Of a stretch of DNA of 39,490 nt, positions 9,623 to 18,352 are shown in pieces (the stretch's first letter is position 1; each line of letters opens with the position of its first letter). Under the pieces are notes generated by a model. It did no database searches. It saw only the letters and a list, made by a program, of their open reading frames with translations, and had not been told where the DNA came from. Position numbers and translations under genes: made by a program. Origin of the DNA: CAYNZP01 sp964401835. GTDB taxonomy: Bacteria; Planctomycetota; Phycisphaerae; SM23-33. Location: NCBI GenBank assembly GCA_964401835.1, contig CAYNZP010000018.1:1-39490 (forward strand), in the 5' to 3' direction.

Positions 9623-10816
9623 TCATCGGGTTTTCGTTTCCGCGGAAGATTTCTTTGGTTTGCTTTTCTTTGAGGTGCGTTTTTTAGGTTCACGTAGGTG
9701 TAATATTTTCACAGCCTTTTCTATCCGCTTAGCCAAGTACTGCTCAGACAAACTATCCTGCCAGCGGATCATAATCCCCTTTCGCTGCTGACTGCTGAAA
9801 AGGTAGCTGGAAACGAGCCCGATAACAAAACGGTCGACTTCGCTTTTTTCATACAGCTTATCAACATGGCCAGCCATGTCCCGAATCGTCCGGCCAATCT
9901 GCTTTGGCTTTAGCGGATAGTCCAAATCTTTGCCCAAAGCGATAAAGCCTTTATTCACAAAAAACGCTCTCGCTTGATGGAAGCTGGGACCTGACTGAAT
10001 CAATATGAACTGAAACCGGTCAATCGGCTCTATGTTTGCAAAAGGGAACTTTTCAAATTCGCCAAGCCTCTCTATTTTGCTTTTCATCCTCCCAGCAAAT
10101 TCGAACTCAAAGTTATCGGCTGCCTCCTTCATCCGGCTTTGAAGTTTTTCTCGAAATCCCCGACGCTGCCCCAAAGCAAACTCGCTTGCCTGACGCAAAA
10201 CATCCCTGTAAGCATCCATCGAAATAGTACCGTCACAAATTTTCAGGCATTTGTTCATCTGAGCGTAAGTGCATAACGAGCCATTTGGGTATTTTTTTAG
10301 GCACTGATAATCCCGACAAAGGTCGAATACATCCTCAGTCACATCTATAAATTTGTCAGCTGACTTTCCGCTTTCAAACGGACCCAAATACTCGCCCGGC
10401 TGGCGTAAGACATCACGGCTACGAGCAAAGTTGGGATATTCGTCTTCGACATTCACATACACGAACCAGGCCGGCTTCCAGCCCAAAAGTGACGAATAAC
10501 TATCCGGCCAGATTTGCCTGGCGAGTTGCAGATACGCAAGATCGGTCTCAAAATGGCTGAAAGTGAGACGCCAGCATACCTTTCGTGTAATCTCGTGGAG
10601 GTTCGGAACCTTGCGACGTTCCTGTTGGTCGGGGTTTCTCAGCCTGTTGCGCAATCGACTGCGGATATTGGCGCCTGTGAGAAGGACTATGGGTTTATCG
10701 TCTGCGGTGAGCATGCAAAACACGCCGCGTTTGGCGGGGATTTGCAGCAGCTGGTCATCGTCGATTGGAGGGGTGACCTCCAACTGACAATCGAACCTCT
10801 TTAACCATTTGGACAT
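9623..10816 (-). CDS. UvrC-like protein with degenerate GIY-YIG domain
   Basis: The order of elements follows the N-terminal half of UvrC/Cho excision nucleases. A GIY-YIG-like domain is present (GVFCML at 31-36, LLTGANIRSRLRNRL at 45-59, and ETDLAYLQLARQIWPDSY). It is followed by YLGPFESGKSAD, like the UvrC GPYPSA segment, a Cys-containing region (CLKKYPNGSLCTYAQMNKCLKICDG), and a UVR-type helix pair AADNFEFEFAGRMKSKIERL. The protein has 397 residues against about 600 for UvrC, so the RNase H-like and HhH domains are missing. The two signature tyrosines appear replaced (GVF, and LLTG for YVGK), so nuclease activity is doubtful. The tail is Lys-rich. FabZ-like gene 41 bp upstream. Confidence 0.75.
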   Translation of the reverse strand: MSKWLKRFDCQLEVTPPIDDDQLLQIPAKRGVFCMLTADDKPIVLLTGANIRSRLRNRLRNPDQQERRKVPNLHEITRKVCWRLTFSHFETDLAYLQLARQIWPDSYSSLLGWKPAWFVYVNVEDEYPNFARSRDVLRQPGEYLGPFESGKSADKFIDVTEDVFDLCRDYQCLKKYPNGSLCTYAQMNKCLKICDGTISMDAYRDVLRQASEFALGQRRGFREKLQSRMKEAADNFEFEFAGRMKSKIERLGEFEKFPFANIEPIDRFQFILIQSGPSFHQARAFFVNKGFIALGKDLDYPLKPKQIGRTIRDMAGHVDKLYEKSEVDRFVIGLVSSYLFSSQQRKGIMIRWQDSLSEQYLAKRIEKAVKILHLREPKKRTSKKSKPKKSSAETKTR

Positions 10817-10857
10817 TTTATTGTGTTGGGCTCTGGGAAGTTTTTGACAGACCTAAA

Positions 10858-11331
10858 TTACAACCACATCCCTGTAATTTTTCCCTGATAGACGAGTTGG
10901 CCGTCCACAAAAGCCTGGGTCTGGCCTACACATCGTCTTGGCCGATTTTCAATCATCTTGCCAAGCATGACAATCCGCTGCCCCGGTTGAACTGAACCGC
11001 GGAATTTAACGTCATCTATGCCACCGAAACCCAAAAAGCCCTTGTCTGGATTAATAGACATTACGAAAAAGCTCACCAACTGAGCGGCTGTTTCCATCAT
11101 CAATACGCCCGGGAAAATAGGCCTGCCTGGGATGTGCCCGCGAACCCAGAACTCGTCCTCTTTCACGTCGCGAAAGCCGGCGATGGTTTCAGCTTCTTCA
11201 TCCATGCAATAAATCCCATCGAGTTGCATGAACTCAAAACGGTGCGGATTTACCTGGTAAATCCCCTCGCGGTCAACGATGACTTTGCTCGTGTCAATTT
11301 TCGATAGATCAAATAATGGTTGTGGGGGCAT
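10858..11331 (-). CDS. fabZ: FabZ-like 3-hydroxyacyl-ACP dehydratase (hotdog fold)
   Basis: Enzymes of this family dehydrate 3-hydroxyacyl-ACP to trans-2-enoyl-ACP in type II fatty acid synthesis. The 157 residues contain the active-site segment WVRGHIPGRPIFPGVLMMETAAQ, with the catalytic His of GH and the Glu of METAAQ in the positions used by FabZ (GHFPG...PGVLxxEAMAQ). KFRGSVQPGQRI is the usual following strand. The opening HRFEFMQLDGI corresponds to HRYPFLLVDRV, but the usual LVDR is changed to LDGI. A specialised hotdog dehydratase acting on another acyl chain is possible. It lies between the polyol dehydrogenase (113 bp upstream) and the UvrC-like gene. Confidence 0.82.
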   Translation of the reverse strand: MPPQPLFDLSKIDTSKVIVDREGIYQVNPHRFEFMQLDGIYCMDEEAETIAGFRDVKEDEFWVRGHIPGRPIFPGVLMMETAAQLVSFFVMSINPDKGFLGFGGIDDVKFRGSVQPGQRIVMLGKMIENRPRRCVGQTQAFVDGQLVYQGKITGMWL

Positions 11332-11444
11332 TTCTGTAATTCCTACTTCCGTTAAAAGAAAATTTTCATTCTTACTTGGTCGCTATATTATTTTCGCTTT
11401 CGTGTCTTTGTTGCTTTTTATTTTTATCTGAACCCACTTGTGGC

Positions 11445-12479
11445 TTAGAATTCAATCAGTGCTTTGACCACACCGTCTTTGTATCCTGCCACCATATCAA
11501 AAGCCTGTTGTGTCTGGCCGATCCCAAACCTATGGGTAATCATAAAATCAATGTCAAGCTGCCTGGTTGCAATCATATCCATGCACTTGGCTGTGCAGTT
11601 GTTCTGCCTGCGTACATTTACCAGCGTAATTTCCTTTCGGCGCATCTTATCGATAACGAAGCTGATCCGCTGCTCACGTGGAATTCCTATCAGCATCAAC
11701 CTGCCACCCGGCTTTAATATCTCAACCGCTTGGTCTATCGCTTCCTGATCGCCCGAACATTCGTAAACAATATCCACTCCGTTCGGGCTCTGCTGCAAAA
11801 TCCCAGCTACCACATCTTCACTTTCCGCATTACCCACCCAATCAGCACCGTTATCCGATGCAACTTTAATTCGTTCACTTATCTTCTCAGTTACATGACA
11901 TCTTTTAATACCTGCGGCTCTTGCTGCAACCATACAGCTCAATCCGATAGGCCCTGCCCCGAGTATCGCTATCTCGTCATCGTTGTCTGCCTTTGACTGC
12001 TCGACCGCATAAACACCTATCGCCAACGGCTCACCCAATACACCCTGTCCGAACGTCGTATTATCGCTTATCCGGTAACAGTTATCAGCAGGCATAACAA
12101 TATATTCGCAAAGGCAACCTTCAATTTGTCCCGGACAACCAAGAAACTTCAACTGCCTGCAGGTATTTTCCCTGGCGCTTTGGCACTGGTCGCATTTGCC
12201 GCACGAAATAGCCGGGTCAACCACCACCTTCTCGCCGACTTTCAATTCGGAAACGCTGCTTCCAACTCCCTCCACAGTCGCCACGCACTCGTGCCCGACT
12301 GTAAATGGATATTCTACAACCTGCGAGCCGATTCTTCCTGTCTCGTAATAATGCACATCCGAACCGCAAACGCCTACCGCTTCGATTTTCAGTAAAACAT
12401 CCGTATCTTTTTTGGCGCTCGGTTTTGGAACATCCTGTATTTGGATTTGATCTATTCCCGTAAGCACAACAGCCTTCAT
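11445..12479 (-). CDS. Zinc-dependent polyol (sorbitol/xylitol-type) dehydrogenase, MDR family
   Basis: This medium-chain dehydrogenase most resembles sorbitol and xylitol dehydrogenases, which oxidise a polyol to a ketose with NAD+. The 344 residues show the catalytic zinc ligands in GVCGSDVHYYETGRIG and GHECVATVEGVG, and all four structural-zinc cysteines in SCGKCDQCQSARENTC. The NAD-binding GAGPIGL motif follows. The HYYETGRIG segment is characteristic of the sorbitol/xylitol branch. The exact substrate cannot be read from sequence. It is the first gene of the minus-strand block that continues with the FabZ-like gene, though 113 bp separate them. A kinase/dehydrogenase cassette elsewhere in the window (27562-31628) may handle related sugars. 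Confidence 0.9.
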   Translation of the reverse strand: MKAVVLTGIDQIQIQDVPKPSAKKDTDVLLKIEAVGVCGSDVHYYETGRIGSQVVEYPFTVGHECVATVEGVGSSVSELKVGEKVVVDPAISCGKCDQCQSARENTCRQLKFLGCPGQIEGCLCEYIVMPADNCYRISDNTTFGQGVLGEPLAIGVYAVEQSKADNDDEIAILGAGPIGLSCMVAARAAGIKRCHVTEKISERIKVASDNGADWVGNAESEDVVAGILQQSPNGVDIVYECSGDQEAIDQAVEILKPGGRLMLIGIPREQRISFVIDKMRRKEITLVNVRRQNNCTAKCMDMIATRQLDIDFMITHRFGIGQTQQAFDMVAGYKDGVVKALIEF

Positions 12480-12626
12480 AGCTTTTGACCTAAAATAACA
12501 TTTTTAGTAAAATCTTTTCGAATTTCCTTAAAAAGACCGCCAACAAGCTATCATTGCGCAATAAAACGGTCAACGACAAAACATCGCTGCTGTGCAAACA
12601 CACTTGGCTTGGGGAGAAAATTTAAT
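12480..12626. other. Divergent intergenic region
   Basis: This 147-bp gap lies between the divergent starts of the polyol dehydrogenase and the BamE-like membrane protein, so promoters for both must be here or just inside. I see AT-rich stretches but no pair of -35/-10 boxes good enough to name. GGGGAG at 12611-12616 is a ribosome-binding site for the ATG at 12627. Confidence 0.5.
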
Positions 12627-13040
12627 ATGAAGAAACGCGTCAAAATCGCCCTGCTTTTGATTCTCGTTTTACTCGTGACAATACCAGTCGCGGGATATAT
12701 CTACCTCGAATACTTCTTTGAACTTAAACTTGAATTATCATTATTCGAACCCGGCCCAATCAAATCTGTGGATCCCCTAGCCTGGCAGAAACTCAAGATC
12801 GGCATGACAAAACAAGAGGTGATAGAGTTATTGGGAAAAAGCGACAGAAAATCCGGGGCAGCGACTTTGGAAGTAAACGGCAAACACCCCACCGTTAACA
12901 GGGAATTTTGGTTATACAATTGGAGTGATGGATTTGATTTTTTTCCTAACAGCAAAGCCTACGTTATCATTTTTGATGAAAATGCAAAGGTTAAGATGTT
13001 TCGAGAACCTCTTGTAACCACAGCGCCTGCTAATGAATGA
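12627..13040 (+). CDS. Small membrane-anchored BamE/SmpA-like protein
   Basis: This 137-residue protein begins MKKRVKIALLLILVLLVTIPVAGYIYLEYFF, a basic start plus one long hydrophobic helix, either an uncleaved signal anchor or a signal peptide. The exported part carries WQKLKIGMTKQEVIELLGKS, the motif shared by BamE/SmpA-OmlA-like domains (IxxGMTxxEVxxLLGxP). The rest (EFWLYNWSDGFDFFPNSKAYVIIFDENAKV) fits a small beta sheet. There is no lipobox cysteine, unlike true BamE. The ATG at 12627 is preferred over a TTG six codons earlier because GGGGAG lies 10 bp upstream of it. Function unknown beyond the fold; envelope location inferred. Confidence 0.65.
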   Translation: MKKRVKIALLLILVLLVTIPVAGYIYLEYFFELKLELSLFEPGPIKSVDPLAWQKLKIGMTKQEVIELLGKSDRKSGAATLEVNGKHPTVNREFWLYNWSDGFDFFPNSKAYVIIFDENAKVKMFREPLVTTAPANE

Positions 13041-13058
13041 ACGCAACGCTCGAAAAAA

Positions 13059-13520
13059 TTACCTGACGCTCAAAAGGGCTTTTCTTATTTTATCGGCATG
13101 AGCCTCGAACGCTTCGGCTTTGCCGCCTGCCTCTGCCAGGACTATCTGGTCGGCCTTGATATACAACGCCGTTAAATAGATGAAATCCTGACCGCGTTTT
13201 TCGGCTTTGAATGTCATTAATTTACCAGCTAGGCCGGAACCTGAGGTAACATCCTCAGTCTTTACCAACTCATGGCCGCGGTTTTGAACCAGTTCATTTC
13301 CAGACGCCACAGCCCAAAATTCAATGTCTCCGTTCTGCTCGTTAGCCAGCGTGCGAAGAGCTACAACCACACCGTCAGCGGAGATAGCCCGCTGATCGTA
13401 GCCCCGCAGATTCTCCCGCCCTACAGAAACGAAGTCTGCCGGAATATCCATCTGTGCGCCGCAGCCGATGAAGAACATTGAACCCAATAAAACTGTTATT
13501 GTTAATGAATGGCGGAACAT
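13059..13520 (-). CDS. Putative lipoprotein of unknown function
   Basis: The 153-residue product begins MFRHSLTITVLLGSMFFIGCGAQMD. This is a signal peptide ending in FIGC, close to a lipobox although the -3 residue is Phe rather than Leu. The mature part (DIPADFVSVGRENLRGYDQRAISADGVVVALRTLANEQNGDIEFW...) contains mixed alpha/beta segments and ends with a helix. I do not recognise a family with certainty. The start lies 17 bp after the stop of the DUF4349 lipoprotein on the same strand, so the two are probably co-transcribed and both face the periplasm. Confidence 0.7.
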   Translation of the reverse strand: MFRHSLTITVLLGSMFFIGCGAQMDIPADFVSVGRENLRGYDQRAISADGVVVALRTLANEQNGDIEFWAVASGNELVQNRGHELVKTEDVTSGSGLAGKLMTFKAEKRGQDFIYLTALYIKADQIVLAEAGGKAEAFEAHADKIRKALLSVR

Positions 13521-13537
13521 TTCGCTTTCCTCTCAAA

Positions 13538-14320
13538 TTAATATAGATGCCGCGTTTCGGGCAAACCCAACAGCCGCTCGATTCCCAGAGTGTAAAGCCA
13601 CCTAAATGGCAACCGGGTCCTTATCTCAGGCGGAGCCTGTTTATATTGCTCGAAGGTTACACTTATTGTCGAATAAGCAATCTGACTCTTGAGCCGATTC
13701 AATTGACCCTCCAGCCGCTCGACCTCGCTTTGGACACGGGCTATTTCCCTTTCGACCTGCAATGCGTCTTTTACAGTCGTCGCCCTGTCGAGAAGATTGC
13801 GGAGTTTTTCCAGAAGCGCCTTGGAATTTTTCAGGCGGATCTCAAGATCGACATATCGCTCTGTTACGTCCTGTGCGGTGATGTTTTTATCGATTACGAC
13901 ACCCATGCCCTCCAGATGCTTAATTGCCTGCTCAAACTTCTCAGTCGGGATGCGCATAACGATGGAATTGCCCGTCAAGTTCTGCATGTAGCCGCCCAAC
14001 CCTATCGCGTAATCCCTAGCAGCCTGCACCGACTGGCGGGGCTCTGCCACGAGAATTCTCAAGTTGGCCGTGTAGATCATCTTTCGCGGGTCTACCTTCG
14101 CCACGCTGGAACCGCCATTTGCGCCGCCGGCTGAGGTTTGTGCAACATAGCCTCCGGCCAACATGCCCCTGGCCCGCATAGCTTTTGCTTCCAGTTCTGG
14201 TGCGCCGGCGTATTCTGCCGAAGCCTCGGATGCAAGCACCTCATGCTGTACGCCTTCACAGCCGAGACTTGCCAAAATCGAAATACATAAGAAACACGTG
14301 AGAAAAGTAATCGCTCGCAT
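13538..14320 (-). CDS. DUF4349-family putative lipoprotein
   Basis: The start at 14320 (MRAITFLTCFLCISILASLGCEG) gives a signal peptide with a lipobox-like LGC and has AAGGGG just upstream. A longer reading frame from 14419 lacks these features. The 260-residue protein contains the DUF4349 pattern: KMIYTANLRILVAEPRQSVQ, GGYMQNLTGNSIVMRIPTEKFEQAI, then a long coiled coil (about residues 150-225, with YVDLEIRLKNSKALLEKLRNL and EIARVQSEVERLEGQLNRL). It ends SQIAYSTISVTFEQ. In other bacteria the family usually carries a C-terminal transmembrane helix; here the protein instead ends soon after the coiled coil. Role unknown; envelope-associated. The small lipoprotein gene follows it. Confidence 0.8.
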   Translation of the reverse strand: MRAITFLTCFLCISILASLGCEGVQHEVLASEASAEYAGAPELEAKAMRARGMLAGGYVAQTSAGGANGGSSVAKVDPRKMIYTANLRILVAEPRQSVQAARDYAIGLGGYMQNLTGNSIVMRIPTEKFEQAIKHLEGMGVVIDKNITAQDVTERYVDLEIRLKNSKALLEKLRNLLDRATTVKDALQVEREIARVQSEVERLEGQLNRLKSQIAYSTISVTFEQYKQAPPEIRTRLPFRWLYTLGIERLLGLPETRHLY

Positions 14321-14523
14321 AATAAGCCCCTTTTCTATTGATCTGCTGTAAGAATGATATACTCCCAGAATGGGTTTTTGTAGGGGATTTCTGGTGGTTT
14401 TCCGTCGCGAACTACTCAAAGGGGTGAAAAAACAATAATGTTTTGCTCTTGCAATTGGTTTTCCTATTTACTTTTAATGATGACACTTACGGCAATTAGC
14501 CGACCAAAACCAAGGGCTTTGAC

Positions 14524-14552
14524 TTGACAAGGCTACTTGCAAAGCGAATGAT
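14524..14552 (+). promoter_or_regulatory. Candidate topA promoter
   Basis: A perfect TTGACA (14524-14529) is followed by a 17-bp spacer and AATGAT (14547-14552, 4 of 6). The topA ATG lies about 60 bp downstream. The divergent DUF4349 gene starts at 14320, so this gap must hold promoters for both directions. Motif match only. Confidence 0.45.
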
Positions 14553-14611
14553 GTTTCGCCAGTTTACATACTGGATCGCGCTAAAATGACTCGACTTAAG
14601 TAACGTGAGAA

Positions 14612-17194
14612 ATGGCTGAGACTTCTGGAAAAACTAAAAAGAAGACTGCAAAGCGAGCTAAAAAAAGCGGCTCAAGGTCTTCCGGTTCCAAGGCAGACCA
14701 AAACGGCAAGAACCTGGTCGTCGTAGAATCGCCAGCCAAGGCCAAGACCATTAACCGCTATCTTGGCAACGATTACATTGTGCGCGCCAGCATGGGGCAT
14801 GTCCGAGACCTGCCCAAGAAAAACATCGGCGTAGACATTGAAGCTGGCTTTACCCCGACATATGAACCGCTTGTAGGCCGACGCAAGGTTCTGGCAGAAC
14901 TGAAAAAGGCCGCAAAGCAGGCGCCGCAGGTATTTCTGGCAACCGACCTTGACCGTGAGGGAGAAGCTATCGCGTGGCACTTAGCTGAATCTCTCGGCGC
15001 AAAGCCGGAAAAACTCAGACGTGTTGTTTTCAACGAAATAACCGCTGGCGCAATCCGCGACGCTTTTGCCCATCCGCGTGACATCGACATGGACATGGTC
15101 AACGCCCAGCAGGCCCGGCGTATTCTCGACCGCATTGTCGGCTACCAGGTTTCGCCGCTACTTTGGAAAAAAGTTTCTCCGGGCTTATCCGCGGGCCGGG
15201 TCCAATCAGTGGCTGTCAGGCTTATTGTAGAACGCGAGCGGGATATCGACGCATTCAATCCCCAGGAGTATTGGAAGATTTCAGCGATATTTACTCCTGA
15301 TTGTCCCCAGGCAGGCTCTGTAGCAGCCGAGTGGGCAAAGTTCATGGCCCAGCGGGACGAAAAAGGCAATCCCCCAACGCGTAACGAGCAGCAGGAATTT
15401 CTGACTGAGAAAAATGCGTTCCGGGCCGAACTGACAAAATTCAAAGGCGACAAGTTCTCCACCGATTCAGACGAGACCGCCATAGGAATTGCCAAAGCGC
15501 TCGGCCTGGAAGTGGAAGAAATACAGCGAAGTGAAAATCCCAAGGGCAAAGGGCCGGCGAAAAATATCGTCACTGTTGTAGGTAAAGTTTCCGACAAAAC
15601 ACCACAATACCTGATAACCGCCCTTTCGCAGCGTCAAAGCAAGTCCAAGCCACCGGCACCATTCACCACGTCGTCGCTTCAGCAGGCGGCTTCGGTTCAG
15701 CTTCGCTTTTCTACATCGAGGACTATGCGTATCGCCCAGCAGCTTTACGAGGGCATAGAAATTCCGTGCGAAGGCAGCGTCGGTTTGATTACTTATATGC
15801 GAACCGACAGCCGAAACATCTCGAAAGTAGCTATCGAACAGGTTCGCCAGTTGATAGCCCAGAGCTACGGCGATAATTACGTCCCGGAAAAACCCAACAT
15901 TTACTCCTCCGGCCAGCGGGCACAGGAAGCTCACGAGGCTGTCCGCCCCACTGACGCCAGCCGCAAGCCTGAAGAAATTGCCAGTTCTCTCAACGAAGAG
16001 CAATTCAAGCTCTACAGCCTTATCTGGAAGCGTTTCGTCGCCAGCCAGATGCCGCCGGCAATATGGAACGTAGCCGAAGCGGAAATTACCGCTAAAACCG
16101 AAGCTGGCGACGCCGCATTTAAAGCACTCGGCAGGACACTCGGATTCGACGGCTTCCTTAGGGTAGCGGGCCTTCCGAAAAGTGGCGACCAGATATTGCC
16201 CGCGCTGGAAGAAAACCAAAACGTCGGCCCCGTCGTTATCGACCCTTCTCAACACTTCACCCAGCCGCCACCGAGGTACACCGAAGCTTCGTTGGTAAAG
16301 GCGCTGGAAGCTGAAGGCATCGGTCGGCCGAGTACATATGCTGCGATTATTCAGACCATTCAGGCTCGCAAATACGTTGAGCAACTTGAAAGATCGTTCC
16401 ATCCGACAGACCTTGGAATCGTCGTTACCGATAAGCTGACAAAGCACTTCCCGAAGATTTTCGACGTGCGATTCACCGCACATATGGAAGATGAACTCGA
16501 CAAGGTCGAGGAATCGAATGCTGACTGGGTTAAGGTGCTCGAGGCATTCTACGGCCCGTTCAGCGAGAACCTCAAAAAGGCCGGCGAAAACATGGTTCAC
16601 GCCAAGGCAGAAACCTCGCCCAGTGATTACAAATGCGAAGACTGCGGTAAGGAGATGGTATACCGTTTCAGCAAGAACGGCCGATACCTCGCCTGCACCG
16701 GCTACCCGGACTGCAAGACGACTTATCCGGTTGATAAAGAAGGCAAAAAAGCCGAAAAGACGTTCGTCGACATCGCCTGCCCGAAGTGCGGCAAGGAAAT
16801 GCAATTGAGAAAGGGACGGTTCGGGCCTTTCTTAAGTTGCTCCACTTATCCGGACTGCAACGGGATTGTGAATCTCGACAGGAAGGGCTTTGTAAAGCAG
16901 CCCTCCGCCCCGCCGTTGCAGATCGATCTGCCCTGCCCGAAATGCGAAAGCCCGCTGAATATGCGCCGCTCGAAGCGCGGGCCATGGCTGAGCTGCTCTA
17001 AATATCCCAAGTGCCGTGGACGGCAGGGATTCAAATCCCTCGAGCCGGAAAAACAGAAGGAACTGGAACTGCAGCTGCTCAATCACGAAAAAGAAAACCC
17101 CCAGCCTGTCATCAAGACACTCGGCGGTGAAGTTGTCGGCGAAAACCACACACCCCAGCCAGTCCAGCCAGAACAAGCCGGCAAAGAAAGGTAA
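14612..17194 (+). CDS. topA: DNA topoisomerase I (type IA)
   Basis: TopA relaxes negative supercoils by transient single-strand breakage. The 860 residues begin with a Lys/Ser-rich tail (1-31), then the Toprim domain with LVVVESPAKAKT (E39 in the metal/acid site) and TDLDREGEAIAWH (111-123). The type IA core contains SAGRVQSVAVRLIVERERDI, the active-site tyrosine Y395 in GLITYMRTDSR, and EGIGRPSTYAAIIQTIQ. Three C4 zinc fingers close the protein: CEDCGKEM...CTGYPDC, CPKCGKEM...CSTYPDC and CPKCESPL...CSKYPKC. Length is normal. The insert rich in Lys/Glu at about 245-290 is longer than in E. coli. The sigma factor gene follows on the same strand. Confidence 0.97.
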   Translation: MAETSGKTKKKTAKRAKKSGSRSSGSKADQNGKNLVVVESPAKAKTINRYLGNDYIVRASMGHVRDLPKKNIGVDIEAGFTPTYEPLVGRRKVLAELKKAAKQAPQVFLATDLDREGEAIAWHLAESLGAKPEKLRRVVFNEITAGAIRDAFAHPRDIDMDMVNAQQARRILDRIVGYQVSPLLWKKVSPGLSAGRVQSVAVRLIVERERDIDAFNPQEYWKISAIFTPDCPQAGSVAAEWAKFMAQRDEKGNPPTRNEQQEFLTEKNAFRAELTKFKGDKFSTDSDETAIGIAKALGLEVEEIQRSENPKGKGPAKNIVTVVGKVSDKTPQYLITALSQRQSKSKPPAPFTTSSLQQAASVQLRFSTSRTMRIAQQLYEGIEIPCEGSVGLITYMRTDSRNISKVAIEQVRQLIAQSYGDNYVPEKPNIYSSGQRAQEAHEAVRPTDASRKPEEIASSLNEEQFKLYSLIWKRFVASQMPPAIWNVAEAEITAKTEAGDAAFKALGRTLGFDGFLRVAGLPKSGDQILPALEENQNVGPVVIDPSQHFTQPPPRYTEASLVKALEAEGIGRPSTYAAIIQTIQARKYVEQLERSFHPTDLGIVVTDKLTKHFPKIFDVRFTAHMEDELDKVEESNADWVKVLEAFYGPFSENLKKAGENMVHAKAETSPSDYKCEDCGKEMVYRFSKNGRYLACTGYPDCKTTYPVDKEGKKAEKTFVDIACPKCGKEMQLRKGRFGPFLSCSTYPDCNGIVNLDRKGFVKQPSAPPLQIDLPCPKCESPLNMRRSKRGPWLSCSKYPKCRGRQGFKSLEPEKQKELELQLLNHEKENPQPVIKTLGGEVVGENHTPQPVQPEQAGKER

Positions 17195-17348
17195 TATTCT
17201 TTCTTTTTGCCGCGAATAAAACACCAACTGCCAACGTCTATTTTTGTGGATTAAACGCTATAAAACACTTAATCTTTTTGATGGCGTTTTGGTATGGTCC
17301 CCTTGGGGGCCAAATCGTAAGACATTTATTCAGCTGGACATAATTGAC

Positions 17349-17906
17349 GTGGATCATTCCGAAGACGCTTTGATAAGTCGCTGCCAATCCGGCGACACGG
17401 ACGCTTTCGGCGTACTGGCCAAAAAGTATGCCGGGCGGGCCATTGGAACTGCGAGCATGTTTCTGGGCTGTCATCACGATGCCCACGACGCTTCGCAGGA
17501 GGCGTTCGTACGGGCTTGGCGAGGAATAAAAAAGTTCAATTCACGATCCAGCTTTTACACATGGTATTCGACGATACTGCGCAACGTCTGCATCAGCCGG
17601 CTTAGGAAAAAATCGAACAAGGCTGGGGTCGAGCTTCATGAGAACCTCCCGGGGGAGGCTTCCCGGTTCGACCCGAGCCTGCTGGCTGAAAGAAACGAAC
17701 GGACCGAACGCCTTTGGCGCGCAATAATGAAACTGCCGGATATCCACAGAGAGATAATCGTGATGAGCCATTTTCAGCATCTCTCGTATAAGGAAATAGC
17801 AGAACTGCTGGAAATCCCCATCGGAACCATAGCCTCACGGCTGCACAGCGCCCGCAAGGCGCTGCGAAAGTTTCTGGAACCGCAATCAAAAGGTCACACA
17901 AAATGA
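17349..17906 (+). CDS. ECF-type RNA polymerase sigma factor
   Basis: A sigma-70 family ECF factor directs RNA polymerase to a specific promoter set. Region 2 is seen in SRCQSGDTDAFGVLAKKY and DAHDASQEAFVRAWRGIKKF, with FYTWYSTILRNVCISRLRKK after it. Region 4 is seen in LPDIHREIIVMSHFQHLSYKEIAELLEIPIGTIASRLHSARKALRKFL, a clear helix-turn-helix. The GTG at 17349 is chosen because the family normally starts just before the ISRCQSGD segment. A GTG at 17244 would add 35 residues without family resemblance, and neither start has a strong ribosome-binding site. The stop overlaps the next gene by four bases (ATGA), so sigma and anti-sigma are translationally coupled. Its activity is probably controlled by that anti-sigma factor. 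Confidence 0.9.
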   Translation: MDHSEDALISRCQSGDTDAFGVLAKKYAGRAIGTASMFLGCHHDAHDASQEAFVRAWRGIKKFNSRSSFYTWYSTILRNVCISRLRKKSNKAGVELHENLPGEASRFDPSLLAERNERTERLWRAIMKLPDIHREIIVMSHFQHLSYKEIAELLEIPIGTIASRLHSARKALRKFLEPQSKGHTK

Positions 17907-18352
17907 GTTGCGAAGATTATAAGGCAATGATGATGGGATACATCGACAGCGAACTGCCCACCAAGCAGCGGCAGCAGTTCGAAGCCCATCTAGCCGAATG
18001 CGAGGAATGCAAAAAAGAGCTGTTGGACTATAAAGACCTGAAGGAGGAACTCGACATGATCAAGTTCAAGGAACCTTCGGACGCCGAGTTGGAAAAATAC
18101 TGGTCCGGCATTTACAATCGGCTGGAACGCAATATTGCGTGGATTCTGTTTTCAATCGGCGCGATCGTACTGCTTTGTTACGGCGCATTTGAGCTGATAG
18201 AGGAATTCATTAAAAACCCAAATATCGCTATCGCACTTCGTATAGGCGTAGTTGCCTTGATAGTCGGCATTGTTGTCCTGTTTGTCTCAGTCCTGCGAGA
18301 GCGGCTGACGCTGAGGAAAATCGATAAATACTCCCGGGAGGTCGAAAGATGA
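17903..18352 (+). CDS. Zinc-finger (zf-HC2) transmembrane anti-sigma factor
   Basis: The 149-residue protein starts with a zf-HC2 anti-sigma domain: CEDYKAMMMGYIDSELPTKQRQQFEAHLAECEECKKEL, with the HxxxCxxC zinc motif at about residues 29-36. A linker is followed by two predicted membrane helices (about 75-96 and 106-128) and a short basic tail. Such proteins hold the cognate ECF sigma factor at the membrane until a signal releases it. Start and stop both overlap the neighbours by four bases (ATGA at 17903 and 18349), so the three genes are read as a coupled unit. The signal is unknown, and the short loop between the helices leaves no real periplasmic sensor domain. Confidence 0.88.
   Translation: MSCEDYKAMMMGYIDSELPTKQRQQFEAHLAECEECKKELLDYKDLKEELDMIKFKEPSDAELEKYWSGIYNRLERNIAWILFSIGAIVLLCYGAFELIEEFIKNPNIAIALRIGVVALIVGIVVLFVSVLRERLTLRKIDKYSREVER

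Noticed and set aside
15467..16804. A 445-codon open frame antisense to topA
   Set aside because: It is the complement of conserved topoisomerase I sequence, including the active-site region, and shows no family motif or ribosome-binding site.
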